A stretch of DNA of 64,000 bases from Ignavibacteriota bacterium (GCA_026390735.1 JAPLFJ010000007.1:56034-120033); one strand, 5' to 3'; counted from the stretch's first letter, positions 29,290 to 38,211 are shown. Numbers and translations: made by a program. Notes: a model not told the origin generated them from the letters alone.

Positions 29290-29715
29290 ATGAAAGATGA
29301 TATTAAGAATAATGTTAAGGTGAATAATAACCCTTTAAAAGAGATTGCCAGTAAAAGTATATTAGTTGTTGAGGATGAATTCGTCAGCAGGCAACTGATA
29401 TGCAAGATACTGAGAAGTAATTTTGAAGTTGAAGCAGTAGAGACAGCGGAAGAATGTTTTAACAGAGTTTCAGAGAAAGAATATTCACTGATTTTTATGG
29501 ATATTAATCTTGGTCATGGAATATCAGGTCTTGAAGCAGTAAAGTTATTAAGAAGCAACAATCAGCATGCAAAAATCCCGATAGTAGCAACTACTGCATT
29601 CACGATGCCAGGTGACAAAGAAGAGTTTCTGGACGCGGGATGTTCGGATTATCTTTCAAAACCTTTCACAAAAGAAAAGTTGTTAAACATACTAAAGGGA
29701 TTTAATCTCCTTTAA
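29290..29715 (+). CDS. Stand-alone response regulator receiver domain
   Basis: A 141-residue CheY-like receiver protein with intact acidic pocket (VVEDEFVS, E28 D29), phospho-acceptor D71 in FMDINLGHGISGLEA, PIVATTAFTMPGD and YLSKPF. There is no DNA-binding or enzymatic output domain. It is a close paralog of the gene just upstream, sharing the unusual MDINLGxGxSGLEA signature, and both probably come from a tandem duplication. The pair could act as phosphate relay or sink with a distant hybrid kinase. It converges on the minus-strand M14-like gene with only 2 bp between the stops. Confidence 0.87.
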   Translation: MKDDIKNNVKVNNNPLKEIASKSILVVEDEFVSRQLICKILRSNFEVEAVETAEECFNRVSEKEYSLIFMDINLGHGISGLEAVKLLRSNNQHAKIPIVATTAFTMPGDKEEFLDAGCSDYLSKPFTKEKLLNILKGFNLL

Positions 29716-29717
29716 GA

Positions 29718-30503
29718 TTACTCGTAAGTAAACTTCACTCCTGATTCTTCAATAAACGTAAGAATACAAATAATATGATAATAAATCCTTTCTTCAAGCG
29801 GAAGTATTCTCAGAGTTTCAACGGTATAAGACGATATTTTAAGTTTATCTATAATATTATCCATTGAGTGATTTGGTTTAAACGGAAAATACTGAATACG
29901 GAATTTTGTTTCAGGGTTTGAAATCTGTTTGTTAACATTCAGGTTTGAACGAACCAGGAAGTCAGAAAAGGTTTCCGAGTTAGTGATAAATGTCTGCCCG
30001 AATGATTTGTCTTTTTGTCTGTTGTACAGATTCTCATTAAACTTAGTCCATGCTTCGTGAAGGTTTATAACGTAGTCAGGTCTGAATTCATCAACAAAGT
30101 TCATAAAATCATAAGCAAGTTTCTCTTCGTATATTGTTCCGTTCTTATCTCCCGGAAAAACCTGATTTAAATCCACGTTAACACCTCTGGTATTCAACTG
30201 AAAAGATTTAATGTTAACTTTAGGAATAAAGCCGACAGTTCCTTCAAGAACGTTTATGTGTTTCATAACTGAATCGCAGGCATAAGAGCCAGCAACTTCA
30301 TCACCATGAATACAGGCATCTATAAGAATCTTAGGATATTCCTTATCAGTTCTCAGAATATAGTAAGGAGTCTGGTATTCGGTATTCTCGCCGATGTAAG
30401 CATCAATTACAAAATGATTCTTCTTATTCTCAGGAACAGCCTGAGAATAGGAAAGATTAACCGATACGATAATAAATAATAATATTGTTGTTAGTCTATA
30501 CAT
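29718..30503 (-). CDS. M14-like zinc hydrolase (aspartoacylase/AstE-type), exported
   Basis: A 261-residue protein with signal peptide MYRLTTILLFIIVSVNLSYSQ. Zinc motif IHGDEVAG (His and Glu ligands) is followed about 90 residues later by NLHEAW (third ligand His). The substrate-binding region NTRGVNVDLNQVFPG (Arg/Asn) and a C-terminal VETLRILPLEER with the probable catalytic Glu complete the M14 pattern. Family members cleave C-terminal residues or acyl-amino acids. Periplasmic action on cell-wall or other peptides is possible. It is short for the family, but all key residues are visible. Confidence 0.8.
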   Translation of the reverse strand: MYRLTTILLFIIVSVNLSYSQAVPENKKNHFVIDAYIGENTEYQTPYYILRTDKEYPKILIDACIHGDEVAGSYACDSVMKHINVLEGTVGFIPKVNIKSFQLNTRGVNVDLNQVFPGDKNGTIYEEKLAYDFMNFVDEFRPDYVINLHEAWTKFNENLYNRQKDKSFGQTFITNSETFSDFLVRSNLNVNKQISNPETKFRIQYFPFKPNHSMDNIIDKLKISSYTVETLRILPLEERIYYHIICILTFIEESGVKFTYE

Positions 30504-30539
30504 AGTTTCTTTAACACAGAAAAGATTTAATAAGTTTAA

Positions 30540-31118
30540 TTATCTCCTTATACGGATAGCGCCCGAATAAATACAGGGAAAGATTGCAGCAAGTTTAAGT
30601 ACCTGATTCACATCGGGCATGTTATCATTGATATTCCAGTCTTTCCATGCACCACTACCACCATACCTTGTGTTAATTCTCATAGTTCCGTTCGGGCCTG
30701 AGACATTCCAGTCAGTCCATCCATCCTCACCTGAGAATACAGTAGTGACCCTTAAAGTTGTTTTCCCGTCAGTGACATCCCACGTTTTCCATGCATCGCT
30801 ACCCGAAAAAACTGTTTTTATAGTTCCGTTGATATTATCAAAATAGAATCTCCAGTACTGCCAGGCATCTTCACCGCTGAAAACAGTTTCGATAGTACCA
30901 GAAACTTTCGGCAAAGTAAAATTCCATTTCCGCCATCCGTCATCGCCAGAAAATGTTGTTCTTAAAGAACCACTTCCGTTTCCCGTAGAAATATTCCAGT
31001 CACGCCATGCTTCACTGCCCGAATAAACAGTTGAAAAAGAAGAGAAACTGTTTTCCTGAGCCGCAAGTTGCGAAGCAAATGCCAGAACGAATGTAATTAA
31101 TAGAATTAAATTTTTCAT
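30540..31118 (-). CDS. Small secreted protein of six exact 24-residue WxxW repeats
   Basis: A 192-residue protein with signal peptide (ILLITFVLAFASQLAAQ). The body is six tandem repeats whose WxxW pairs sit at W38/W41, W62/W65, W86/W89, W110/W113, W134/W137 and W158/W161, exactly 24 residues apart. The core is (V/T)-F-S-G-x-D-(A/G)-W-x-x-W-x-(V/F), followed by Gly/Asn turns and a T-(I/L)-(K/R/E)-T strand. A short C-terminal part (LKLAAIFPCIYSGAIRIRR) ends it; there is no T9SS domain. I recognise no family. A beta-rich solenoid or propeller-like binding protein is likely. It is followed by the M14-like gene on the same strand (36 bp). Confidence 0.7.
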   Translation of the reverse strand: MKNLILLITFVLAFASQLAAQENSFSSFSTVYSGSEAWRDWNISTGNGSGSLRTTFSGDDGWRKWNFTLPKVSGTIETVFSGEDAWQYWRFYFDNINGTIKTVFSGSDAWKTWDVTDGKTTLRVTTVFSGEDGWTDWNVSGPNGTMRINTRYGGSGAWKDWNINDNMPDVNQVLKLAAIFPCIYSGAIRIRR

Positions 31119-31244
31119 AATACTGTTTTTTTGTTTTAAACTAATGAAATATTACGGATGTTCCAATCGAATTCTTAAAAATAATCCGGCAGTTGTTATT
31201 CATTGAATAAAAAAATTAAAAAGAATAGATTTACTGTAATAATA

Positions 31245-32120
31245 ATGACAGAAAAATTAACCATAGTAGTTCCTGTGTATAACGAAGAGGTGTCCTTAAA
31301 AATACTTCTCCCGTCTTTAATTAAATTTACGAACGAAAATAATACCAGACTGATAATTGTGAATGACGGTTCTACTGACGGGTCGGATGCAATTATCGAA
31401 CCTTACAGCAGGGATGCAGGGTTTACATACATCAGGCACAAGAAGAACAAAGGATACGGAGCTGCTCTGAAGGCAGGGATTGAGACGGCCGATACAGAAT
31501 ATGTAGTGAGTTTTGATGCAGACGGCCAGCATCTTCCAGAAGACATATTAAGACTTCAGGCAAAGATAACCGGTACTGATGCCGATATGGTAATAGGGTC
31601 AAGGGTTGATAACAAAGGAAGTGAGACAATAAAAAGGTTCGGGAAATACATAATCAGAGAATTATCGAAGATACTTATACAGAATGAAATAAATGACCTT
31701 AATGCGGGAATGAAGATGATGAGAACCGACCTTGCAAAAAGGTACATAAAAATATGTCCCGATACTTTTGCATTCAGTGATGTGATAACACTTGTGTTTA
31801 TATCTGAAAAGAATATAGTACTCGAAGAGCCGATTCAGGTTGTACAGCGCAAGAACGGGAAAAGCAAGATAACTATGAACACTGCATTTGAGACGATTCT
31901 TGAAATTATAAATATTTCAGTTTTATTCAATCCGTTAAGGGTGTTTCTGCCGTTAACGTTCTTCTTCCTGGTAATTGGCTTTGGCTGGTCTTTAAAGATT
32001 GTGTTAGAGGGGAAGGGCGTGAGTGTCGGCGGCAGTTTACTTATCGTACTCGGGATATTGTGTTTTCTTATAGGGCTTGTTGCTGAACAATTATCGTTCA
32101 TTAAGAAGCGACTGATGTAA
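31245..32120 (+). CDS. Family 2 glycosyltransferase with C-terminal membrane helices
   Basis: A 291-residue protein; the start is put at the ATG 31245 (MTEKLTIVVPVYNEE) instead of the TTG at 31203. GT2 motifs: VVPVYNEE, LIIVNDGSTDGSD, and DADGQHLPEDI (DxD-type metal site). It resembles dolichyl-phosphate or polyprenyl-phosphate sugar transferases of the DPM1/GtrB type. Two hydrophobic segments follow at the C-terminus (FLPLTFFFLVIGFGWS and LLIVLGILCFLIGLV). It overlaps the membrane GT gene closely (2 bp gap), so it probably makes lipid-linked sugars for it. Confidence 0.88.
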   Translation: MTEKLTIVVPVYNEEVSLKILLPSLIKFTNENNTRLIIVNDGSTDGSDAIIEPYSRDAGFTYIRHKKNKGYGAALKAGIETADTEYVVSFDADGQHLPEDILRLQAKITGTDADMVIGSRVDNKGSETIKRFGKYIIRELSKILIQNEINDLNAGMKMMRTDLAKRYIKICPDTFAFSDVITLVFISEKNIVLEEPIQVVQRKNGKSKITMNTAFETILEIINISVLFNPLRVFLPLTFFFLVIGFGWSLKIVLEGKGVSVGGSLLIVLGILCFLIGLVAEQLSFIKKRLM

Positions 32121-32122
32121 GC

Positions 32123-33418
32123 ATGCCGAAGATTAATTACAACAGGTGGCTGACAATAATATTATTCCTTTCCTTTACATTCCGGACGGTTTACATGCTT
32201 GTTCCGCAGTTCAATTATTTCAATAAGGTAACTCCTGTTAATTACAATGCACTGGAACAGAAATCGGATGACAGGACTTATTCGCGGTTAGCATTCGGAG
32301 TACTAAAGTATGGTTTCCCTGCCAAAAAGGATAAGTTCAGCATGTATGCAGGTTTTCTTTATCCGTACATTGTTGCAGTCAATTTAGCTTTTTCAAATAA
32401 CCTGATTTATCTTTTCTTTTTTCAGATAATACTGGATTCATTAACGGCGGTATTGATTTCCGTAATCGCATTAAAACTTCTTAATAAAGTAAATGTATCC
32501 ATACTTGCAGGATTGTTGTATGCTTTATACTATCCGAATTATATTTTCCCTCCAAGGATATTGACTGAAGTCTTTTTTACATTCCTGATTGCATCAGCGA
32601 TATATTTTCTACAGAAAGGATTACAGGAAAAATCCGTAAAAGAATTTTTTATTTTCGGAGGGCTACTGTCGGTTGCAGCTTTAACCAAGTCGATGATATT
32701 TTATGTATTCTTTTTCATATATCTGTTTTTAATCTATAAAGCATTTATCAGGAAAGAAGTGACAAAGTACGTAGTATTTATATTATTACTTTTCTTTGCG
32801 ATACAATCGCCATACTATATCATATCGTACATGAATACAAATAAGCTGATAGTAGGGTCGTCCAACGGCTGGTATATGATATTAACTGGAACGTATCTGC
32901 CATTGAAAGGTGACGAGCCGAAGGACCCCGAGTACGAAATATTTACAGACCATCCTGTTGGAAAAATATATAAACTTGAGCTTGAACAGGGGTGGAATGA
33001 ATTCCAGATGGATTCAGCATTTACAGCACTTGGAAAAAAACAGGTAGCAGACAATTTCAGAAACCATCCGTTTGAATCTATTGAAGTAATGCTGTTACAG
33101 GTCTCAAGGTTCTGGTTTCACATGCCGTATTTCATAAGACCAATACCGGGAACGGGGACTGTAGTTGCTGCCGTGTATAAATTTGTATTAACTTTGTTTA
33201 TGTTTGCAGGTCTGTTTATTATGGTATACAAAAGAAAGGACAGATTTTCACAGATTTGTTTATTCTTTTTACTGATATACACTTCACTTCATTCACTCGT
33301 CTATTCTTCGCTACGTTATTCGGCACCGCTTGTTCCGTTACTTGTAATATTTGCTTCAATAGGAATAATATCTGCTTATGAATATTACAAAAATCCAGAT
33401 AACGAACACAAGCCTTAG
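32123..33418 (+). CDS. GT-C type membrane glycosyltransferase (ArnT/PMT-like)
   Basis: A 431-residue membrane protein with about ten transmembrane helices. An acidic DD pair in the first periplasmic loop (QKSDDRTYSRLAFGVLKYG) fits the catalytic loop of lipid-linked sugar transferases of the GT39/GT83 group. A second long soluble loop lies around residues 240-310. It is coupled to the GT2 gene upstream: that enzyme could make a polyprenyl-phosphate sugar and this one transfer it to LPS, protein or another acceptor outside. Acceptor unknown. A repeat-rich non-coding region follows. Confidence 0.78.
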   Translation: MPKINYNRWLTIILFLSFTFRTVYMLVPQFNYFNKVTPVNYNALEQKSDDRTYSRLAFGVLKYGFPAKKDKFSMYAGFLYPYIVAVNLAFSNNLIYLFFFQIILDSLTAVLISVIALKLLNKVNVSILAGLLYALYYPNYIFPPRILTEVFFTFLIASAIYFLQKGLQEKSVKEFFIFGGLLSVAALTKSMIFYVFFFIYLFLIYKAFIRKEVTKYVVFILLLFFAIQSPYYIISYMNTNKLIVGSSNGWYMILTGTYLPLKGDEPKDPEYEIFTDHPVGKIYKLELEQGWNEFQMDSAFTALGKKQVADNFRNHPFESIEVMLLQVSRFWFHMPYFIRPIPGTGTVVAAVYKFVLTLFMFAGLFIMVYKRKDRFSQICLFFLLIYTSLHSLVYSSLRYSAPLVPLLVIFASIGIISAYEYYKNPDNEHKP

Positions 33419-33645
33419 TTTCTTTCCTAAGCAAATAAGAATTTTACACGGTTGTACAAATTAAACCAGGTGAAGAATGCCCGAAAATGCTGAGTTGTTA
33501 TAATTGAGGATTTAGTATTCGAATATATAAACCCCTGAAAGTGTCCGTACCGATTATTGTAGTACTTCGAGTGTATAAGTGTTTATTGTTCAACCCCTCG
33601 TATGTTACAAATGTAAGTTTTTAAAAGATTAGGAAAGGTTAATTA

Positions 33646-33762
33646 TGCATTTCCCCCCGGCTTTGGCGGGGGTTATTCACATTCAACCCTTTCGGGGTTG
33701 GAGTGTTTTTGTGCATTCCCCCGGCTTCGTCGGGGGTTATTCAGATTCAATCCCTTCAGGAT
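33646..33762. repeat. Two 66-bp tandem double-hairpin units
   Basis: Unit 1 is 33646-33711 and unit 2 begins at 33712. Each starts TGCATT, forms a CCCCCG / CGGGGG hairpin (33654-33672 and 33718-33736), then GTTATTCA and a second small hairpin (CAACCC/GGGTTG in unit 1, AATCC/GGATT in unit 2). The stem sequence differs but pairing is kept. No T run. Confidence 0.7.
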
Positions 33763-33770
33763 TTTAGATA

Positions 33771-33863
33771 TAGACATATCATCAGTTAAAAAGAAGTGTT
33801 ATAGACATATCATCAGTTAAAAAGAAGTGTTACAGACATATCATCAATAATTAAAGAAGTATA
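33771..33863. repeat. 31-bp direct repeats, two perfect plus one degenerate
   Basis: Copies at 33771-33801 and 33802-33832 are identical (starting TAGACATATCATCAGTTA). The third, 33833-33863, keeps the first 14 bases almost unchanged and then diverges. There are no spacers, so it is not a CRISPR array. The remaining sequence between 33419 and 33941 holds nothing that I can name. Confidence 0.75.
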
Positions 33864-33941
33864 TCGGACAGATGTGAGAGTTTTACAGCACCCGGTTTTC
33901 TTTTTCATTTTATAAGTAATTGAATTTAGTTAACTTTATGA

Positions 33942-34778
33942 ATGGAGTTATTTAAAATCAGTTTTATTACAGTACGGTTAGTGGACGTTATAGATATCAT
34001 TATTGTGACGTACGTATTCTATAAGTTGTATAAACTTATGAGGGGTACTATTGCTTTCCAGATATTCATTTCATTATTACTGATTTTAGGCACTTCACTG
34101 CTGGCACAAATACTTAATTTACAGGTATTGGGCTGGCTGCTTAGCAGATTAACTGATATCTGGGTAATTGCTTTAATTATTCTATTCCAGCCAGAAATAA
34201 GAAGAGTCCTTATAATAATCGGCAGAACAAGAATTGCCCGTTTATTTATGAGGATTGATATGAATGAGAATGTAACGGAAGTAGTGGATGCATGTGTTGA
34301 ATTCCAGAGGAACGGGTGGGGTGCGTTGATAGTAATCACAAGGTCGACAGGGCTGCAGAATTTTGTTGAAAGGGGAGAAAGAATAGATGCAAAGATTAAC
34401 AAAGAACTTCTTGTCTCGATATTTTATCCGCGTTCACCATTGCATGATGGTGCAGTTATCATAAACAATAATAAGATAGAAGCGGCAAGATGTGTATTAC
34501 CTCTTTCCGAAACACAGTATTCAAACAACAGGAGTCTTGGAACGAGGCACAGGGCAGGACTCGGCATAACAGAGCAGTCGGATGCGCTTGCAGTAATAGT
34601 TTCGGAAGAAACATCGAAGATATCGATTGCAGAAGACGGTTCATTACATCTTTGCAAGGATATAGACGAGCTGAAAGAGAAATTAAAAGATGCGATGAGC
34701 AGTACCAGCGTGACAAAATCCCTGAAGACTATATTCGAGTCTGCCAAGGAAAAAGAAGAAAAGGAAAACAGTAAATAG
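33942..34778 (+). CDS. cdaA: Diadenylate cyclase (CdaA)
   Basis: A 278-residue membrane-bound diadenylate cyclase that makes c-di-AMP from two ATP. It has three N-terminal transmembrane segments (VDVIDIIIVTYVFYKLYKLM and following), then the DAC domain with the catalytic DGA at residues 169-171 (SPLHDGAVII) and RHR at 202-204 (LGTRHRAGLGI). Length is usual for CdaA. It is followed 3 bp later by pcm, and no CdaR or GlmM gene, its usual partners in Firmicutes, is adjacent. It probably links cell-wall or osmotic state to c-di-AMP. Confidence 0.95.
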   Translation: MELFKISFITVRLVDVIDIIIVTYVFYKLYKLMRGTIAFQIFISLLLILGTSLLAQILNLQVLGWLLSRLTDIWVIALIILFQPEIRRVLIIIGRTRIARLFMRIDMNENVTEVVDACVEFQRNGWGALIVITRSTGLQNFVERGERIDAKINKELLVSIFYPRSPLHDGAVIINNNKIEAARCVLPLSETQYSNNRSLGTRHRAGLGITEQSDALAVIVSEETSKISIAEDGSLHLCKDIDELKEKLKDAMSSTSVTKSLKTIFESAKEKEEKENSK

Positions 34779-34781
34779 AAG

Positions 34782-35435
34782 ATGTCAGTATCCTACTTTG
34801 ACCATAAGAGAAAAGATTTAATCGATATATTAATGAAGTCTGGAATCCGTGATGAACGGGTACTTGGAGCTTTTAACAAAGTCAAAAGAGAATTTTATGT
34901 TGTACCTGAGTTCAAGAGACTTGCGTATGACAACAGTGCACTTCCGATAAGCAACAACCAGACAATCTCACAGCCATTCACAGTTGCGTTTATGACACAG
35001 TTGCTGAATGTTAAAGAAGGAGATAAAATACTTGAAATAGGAACAGGTTCAGGGTATCAGGCAGCCATATTATGTGAAATGAAAGCAAAGGTTTATTCAG
35101 TAGAAAGAATCGAGCAGTTGTATGAAGAAGCCAAAAAGATTTTACACAGTCAGCATTATAAAGTTCACCTAAAATGTTCAGACGGTACGACGGGCTGGGA
35201 AGAGCACGCACCATATGATGGTATTGTTGTTACTGCAGGAAGTCCCGATTTACCCGATTCACTCGTAAAGCAGCTTGCAACAGGCGGAAGGCTTGTGATT
35301 CCGATAGGAGATAAAAATGCGCAGGAGATATGGCAGGTGATAAGGGTTAAAGATAAAGACGGAAGTGAGTATCTTGACATATACAAGCATAAGAACTTCA
35401 AGTTTGTTCCGCTTATAGGCAAAGAAGGCTGGTAA
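34782..35435 (+). CDS. pcm: Protein-L-isoaspartate O-methyltransferase
   Basis: A 217-residue SAM-dependent enzyme that repairs isoaspartyl residues in ageing proteins. Seen: the substrate region PISNNQTISQPFTVAFMTQLL (Q-T-I-S-Q-P), motif I ILEIGTGSGYQAAIL, and PYDGIVVTAGSPDLPDSLVKQL near motif III. Full length. It follows cdaA after 3 bp and precedes the IMPACT-family gene, so the three may be one transcript. Confidence 0.93.
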   Translation: MSVSYFDHKRKDLIDILMKSGIRDERVLGAFNKVKREFYVVPEFKRLAYDNSALPISNNQTISQPFTVAFMTQLLNVKEGDKILEIGTGSGYQAAILCEMKAKVYSVERIEQLYEEAKKILHSQHYKVHLKCSDGTTGWEEHAPYDGIVVTAGSPDLPDSLVKQLATGGRLVIPIGDKNAQEIWQVIRVKDKDGSEYLDIYKHKNFKFVPLIGKEGW

Positions 35436-35450
35436 GAAGAAACTTAAGAA

Positions 35451-36050
35451 TTGGAAAAAGACAATTATATAACTATTTCAGAAAAAGCCACCGTAGAATT
35501 AAAAATCCAGCGTTCAAGATTTATTGCCAATGCTTATCCTGTAAACACACCAGACGAGAGTTCTAAAATATTAAATGTAATAAGAAAAGAATACCACGAT
35601 GCAAAGCATCATCCGTTTTCATTTGTACTTTTTGAAAAAGACAATTTCAGGTACAACGATGACGGAGAACCTTCAGGTTCTTCGGGCAAACCGATATACG
35701 ATGCGATTAACAAATATAATCTGAAGAATGTACTGGTAGTTGTTACGAGGTATTTCGGCGGAATAAAACTGGGAGTAGGTGGATTAAAGCGTGCATATTC
35801 TGACGCAGCGGACGAGTGTCTGAAAATATGCAGTACTAAAGAAGTGATACTTAAAGAGAAAACATCTTTGAAATTCAGTTACAGCCATATCAGTGCTGTT
35901 ATGAACTATCTTGAAAAGAATAAAATACACATATCGGAAAACAATTCTTCTGAGGCAGTAATACTGGTATGCGAAGTCCGTTTATCGGATGCAGATAATT
36001 TTAAGAGTGATATAACAGAAATAACGAACGGAACAGCTGAGATTTATTAA
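35451..36050 (+). CDS. IMPACT/YigZ-family protein
   Basis: A 199-residue protein, TTG start. It has the UPF0029 N-terminal signature (KIQRSRFIANAYPV; HHPFSFVL; YNDDGEPSGSSGKPIYDAI; VLVVVTRYFGGIKLGVGGLKRAY), followed by a smaller C-terminal alpha-beta domain of the DUF1949 type. YigZ proteins bind nucleic acids or take part in translation stress, but the bacterial function is not settled. It lies 15 bp after pcm. Confidence 0.87.
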   Translation: MEKDNYITISEKATVELKIQRSRFIANAYPVNTPDESSKILNVIRKEYHDAKHHPFSFVLFEKDNFRYNDDGEPSGSSGKPIYDAINKYNLKNVLVVVTRYFGGIKLGVGGLKRAYSDAADECLKICSTKEVILKEKTSLKFSYSHISAVMNYLEKNKIHISENNSSEAVILVCEVRLSDADNFKSDITEITNGTAEIY

Positions 36051-36160
36051 GAGGCCACTCTCAACTGAATAATTAGCAATTTTTATTTAAAGCTAATTTT
36101 GTTAACTTTATAAAATTGAAAACGAATTGTATTCTCAAACATCAACCAGAATCATTTAAA

Positions 36161-37318
36161 ATGAAAAACCGTACAATTTATACTCTGTTAATCCTTTATG
36201 TATTATTCTTCTGTTCAGCCGGCTCACTTTATCCGCAGAATACGGACACAAAGGATTCTTCAAAATCCAGGGCTAATTTTTTTAAACCTGAAGTATATCC
36301 ATGGGGCCGCATTAAATTTATGATGATTGAGTCGAATAATAATATTGGGATAACAGATGCAGGTTCAAGGCTCGGAGTAAAGGTTAATCAGAATCTGAAT
36401 AATGATATAACACTTTTTGGAGGTATTGAATTATCAATGTTCATAACCAGCGGCGGAGATTTCAGGGTATCACCGGATAACTCAAGCAATACAGGCTATA
36501 TAAATATTGTAAATGTTCCGAATAGTGGTGTATTCGGGCTGCGTAAAGGTTATGTAGGAGCAGATTTTAAAAAGTACGGAAGAGTATCGATTGGGAAACA
36601 ATACGGGGCGTATTACGAAGTTGCGGGGGTAACTGATATTTCCGAAAACAACAGCGGTTATGCTTCTTACGTTTATTCTCCTGATGGTTCTGACGGAGGG
36701 TCTACAGGAACAGGAAGGGCCTCTAATTCAATATTGTACAAAAATACGATATATAATTTTGATGTAGCGGTCTCAGGGCAGTTTAAACTATCAGAGAAAG
36801 AATTCAGTAAAGTAATCAACAGTTTCGGAGCGTCTTTAATTTATAAGTTTCCTTTCAATATAAATGCAGGTATTGCATGTAACGAGGTTTTTCTAAGTCC
36901 TGATTTAGAGAGCCATTTAAGAGGATTGAAGTCAAATCCTTTATATTCATCTATCGGTATTAATTATTCAACGGAAAAATTATTTTTTGGTGTAACCTAT
37001 GCTTATCAAGAGAGCGGTGATCTTGAACAGGTGAAAGATTCTACGGTAATGTATTCAGGTTACGGGATAGAAATAGCAGCAATTTGGAAACCATTCAACA
37101 GATGGAGTATACTCGGAGGAGTAAATTATAAACAGCCTCAAAATGTGGACGAACTGATAAATAAAGGATTCAAGAGACTTGTTTATTTTTACGGACTTCA
37201 GTTTCAGCCGTTTGTTAATTTAACGTTTTATCTTGAAGGCGCCTATGACAGGTCAGTAACTTCAACAGGCGACGGCATCCCCAGTAATATATCAAGCGGT
37301 GTAAAGTTTATTTTCTGA
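36161..37318 (+). CDS. Porin-like outer membrane protein
   Basis: A 385-residue protein, start set at 36161 (MKNRTIYTLLILYVLFFCSAG signal) instead of the upstream TTG 36116. It looks like a gram-negative porin barrel: VYPWGRIKFMMIESNNNIGITDAGSRLGVKV, then FGLRKGYVGADFKKYGRVSIGKQYGAYYEV, many alternating strands, and a final aromatic residue F in SSGVKFIF. This fits a 16-strand-type porin (Porin_4-like). It stands alone; a minus-strand lipoprotein gene converges with only 5 bp between ends. Confidence 0.82.
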   Translation: MKNRTIYTLLILYVLFFCSAGSLYPQNTDTKDSSKSRANFFKPEVYPWGRIKFMMIESNNNIGITDAGSRLGVKVNQNLNNDITLFGGIELSMFITSGGDFRVSPDNSSNTGYINIVNVPNSGVFGLRKGYVGADFKKYGRVSIGKQYGAYYEVAGVTDISENNSGYASYVYSPDGSDGGSTGTGRASNSILYKNTIYNFDVAVSGQFKLSEKEFSKVINSFGASLIYKFPFNINAGIACNEVFLSPDLESHLRGLKSNPLYSSIGINYSTEKLFFGVTYAYQESGDLEQVKDSTVMYSGYGIEIAAIWKPFNRWSILGGVNYKQPQNVDELINKGFKRLVYFYGLQFQPFVNLTFYLEGAYDRSVTSTGDGIPSNISSGVKFIF

Positions 37319-37323
37319 CGATT

Positions 37324-38049
37324 TTATTTATACATAGTATAGACAGTTGAGGGTGAAGTAACACTCTTTATCTTTACAGGGGTACTTTTTTTAATAACAA
37401 ATTCGCTTACACCAAATTTTGTTTTACCGCCCCAGTCGTAAGTATAGCCCTGTCTTGTCCATGGATAACCATTAGACCCGTATTTATTAATTATTTCATT
37501 TTCAAACCATTGTCTGTGTTCATTGGTAACATTTGGTTTATACACAGTATCACATTGGCAGTCCCAGATTTCAGGGTCAGGGCATGGTCTGAAAAGGTTG
37601 TTTGTATCAGCCCATACTTCAACAAACCTGGACCTTGGTTTATCAGGCCACATACCGAGTACCTGTTTCATTCTGAGTTCAGGGTTAGTTGTTTCATTCA
37701 CAAAATGTCCCATCAGAACTTTTGCGACAGGAACGGCAGTAACCCACATATCGCTGGCGGTAAGAATTGTAGAATCAACTTTATCATCAAAGTAACTTGT
37801 GTTAGTCCAGGAAACGAGAAGTACGCGGGATTCTGAATCCCACTGTAAATCAGAATTTGATTTAATTATGGGAGTGAGGGTAGTATCGATTCCGCTTTTT
37901 GTAAGAGGTTTTGATGCCTCAATGATAGATGCACGGAATTGCTGCAAAAGAAGTTCATCCGGATTCACTGGAGTCACAGAAGTATTGGTATTACAGGAAA
38001 CAGCAAAGAATGATACTAAAACTACTAATAGGATACTAATTAATTTCAT
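37324..38049 (-). CDS. Hypothetical lipoprotein
   Basis: A 241-residue lipoprotein (ISILLVVLVSFFAVSCNTN, lipobox AVSC). The mature part has no domain that I recognise. It contains Cys in PCPDPEIWDCQCDTVY and a WTRQGYTYDWGGKTKFGVSEF end, which resembles secreted calcium- or carbohydrate-related proteins only loosely. It converges with the porin-like gene and is followed on its upstream side by a 450-bp non-coding stretch shared with rpsL. Confidence 0.72.
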   Translation of the reverse strand: MKLISILLVVLVSFFAVSCNTNTSVTPVNPDELLLQQFRASIIEASKPLTKSGIDTTLTPIIKSNSDLQWDSESRVLLVSWTNTSYFDDKVDSTILTASDMWVTAVPVAKVLMGHFVNETTNPELRMKQVLGMWPDKPRSRFVEVWADTNNLFRPCPDPEIWDCQCDTVYKPNVTNEHRQWFENEIINKYGSNGYPWTRQGYTYDWGGKTKFGVSEFVIKKSTPVKIKSVTSPSTVYTMYK

Positions 38050-38211
38050 AATATTTTAATAATTAATAAAGGTTTTATAATTTAAAGAGCAAATATTATG
38101 CCATTAATAAACACTTAAATAAGGCAAAATTATGGGTTTACAATAATAATTTGTCTCATTTTGATACAAATATTCTCATTTTGAGACTGATTTTAAATTG
38201 GGAGTCAATTT

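Noticed and set aside
33771..33863. Possible CRISPR array
   Set aside because: The units touch each other with no spacers, only three copies exist, and no cas gene is in the window.
33931..33938. TAACTTTA before cdaA as a leaderless promoter
   Set aside because: The -7-like box sits almost on the ATG and the expected TTG is TTT; this may be chance in AT-rich DNA.
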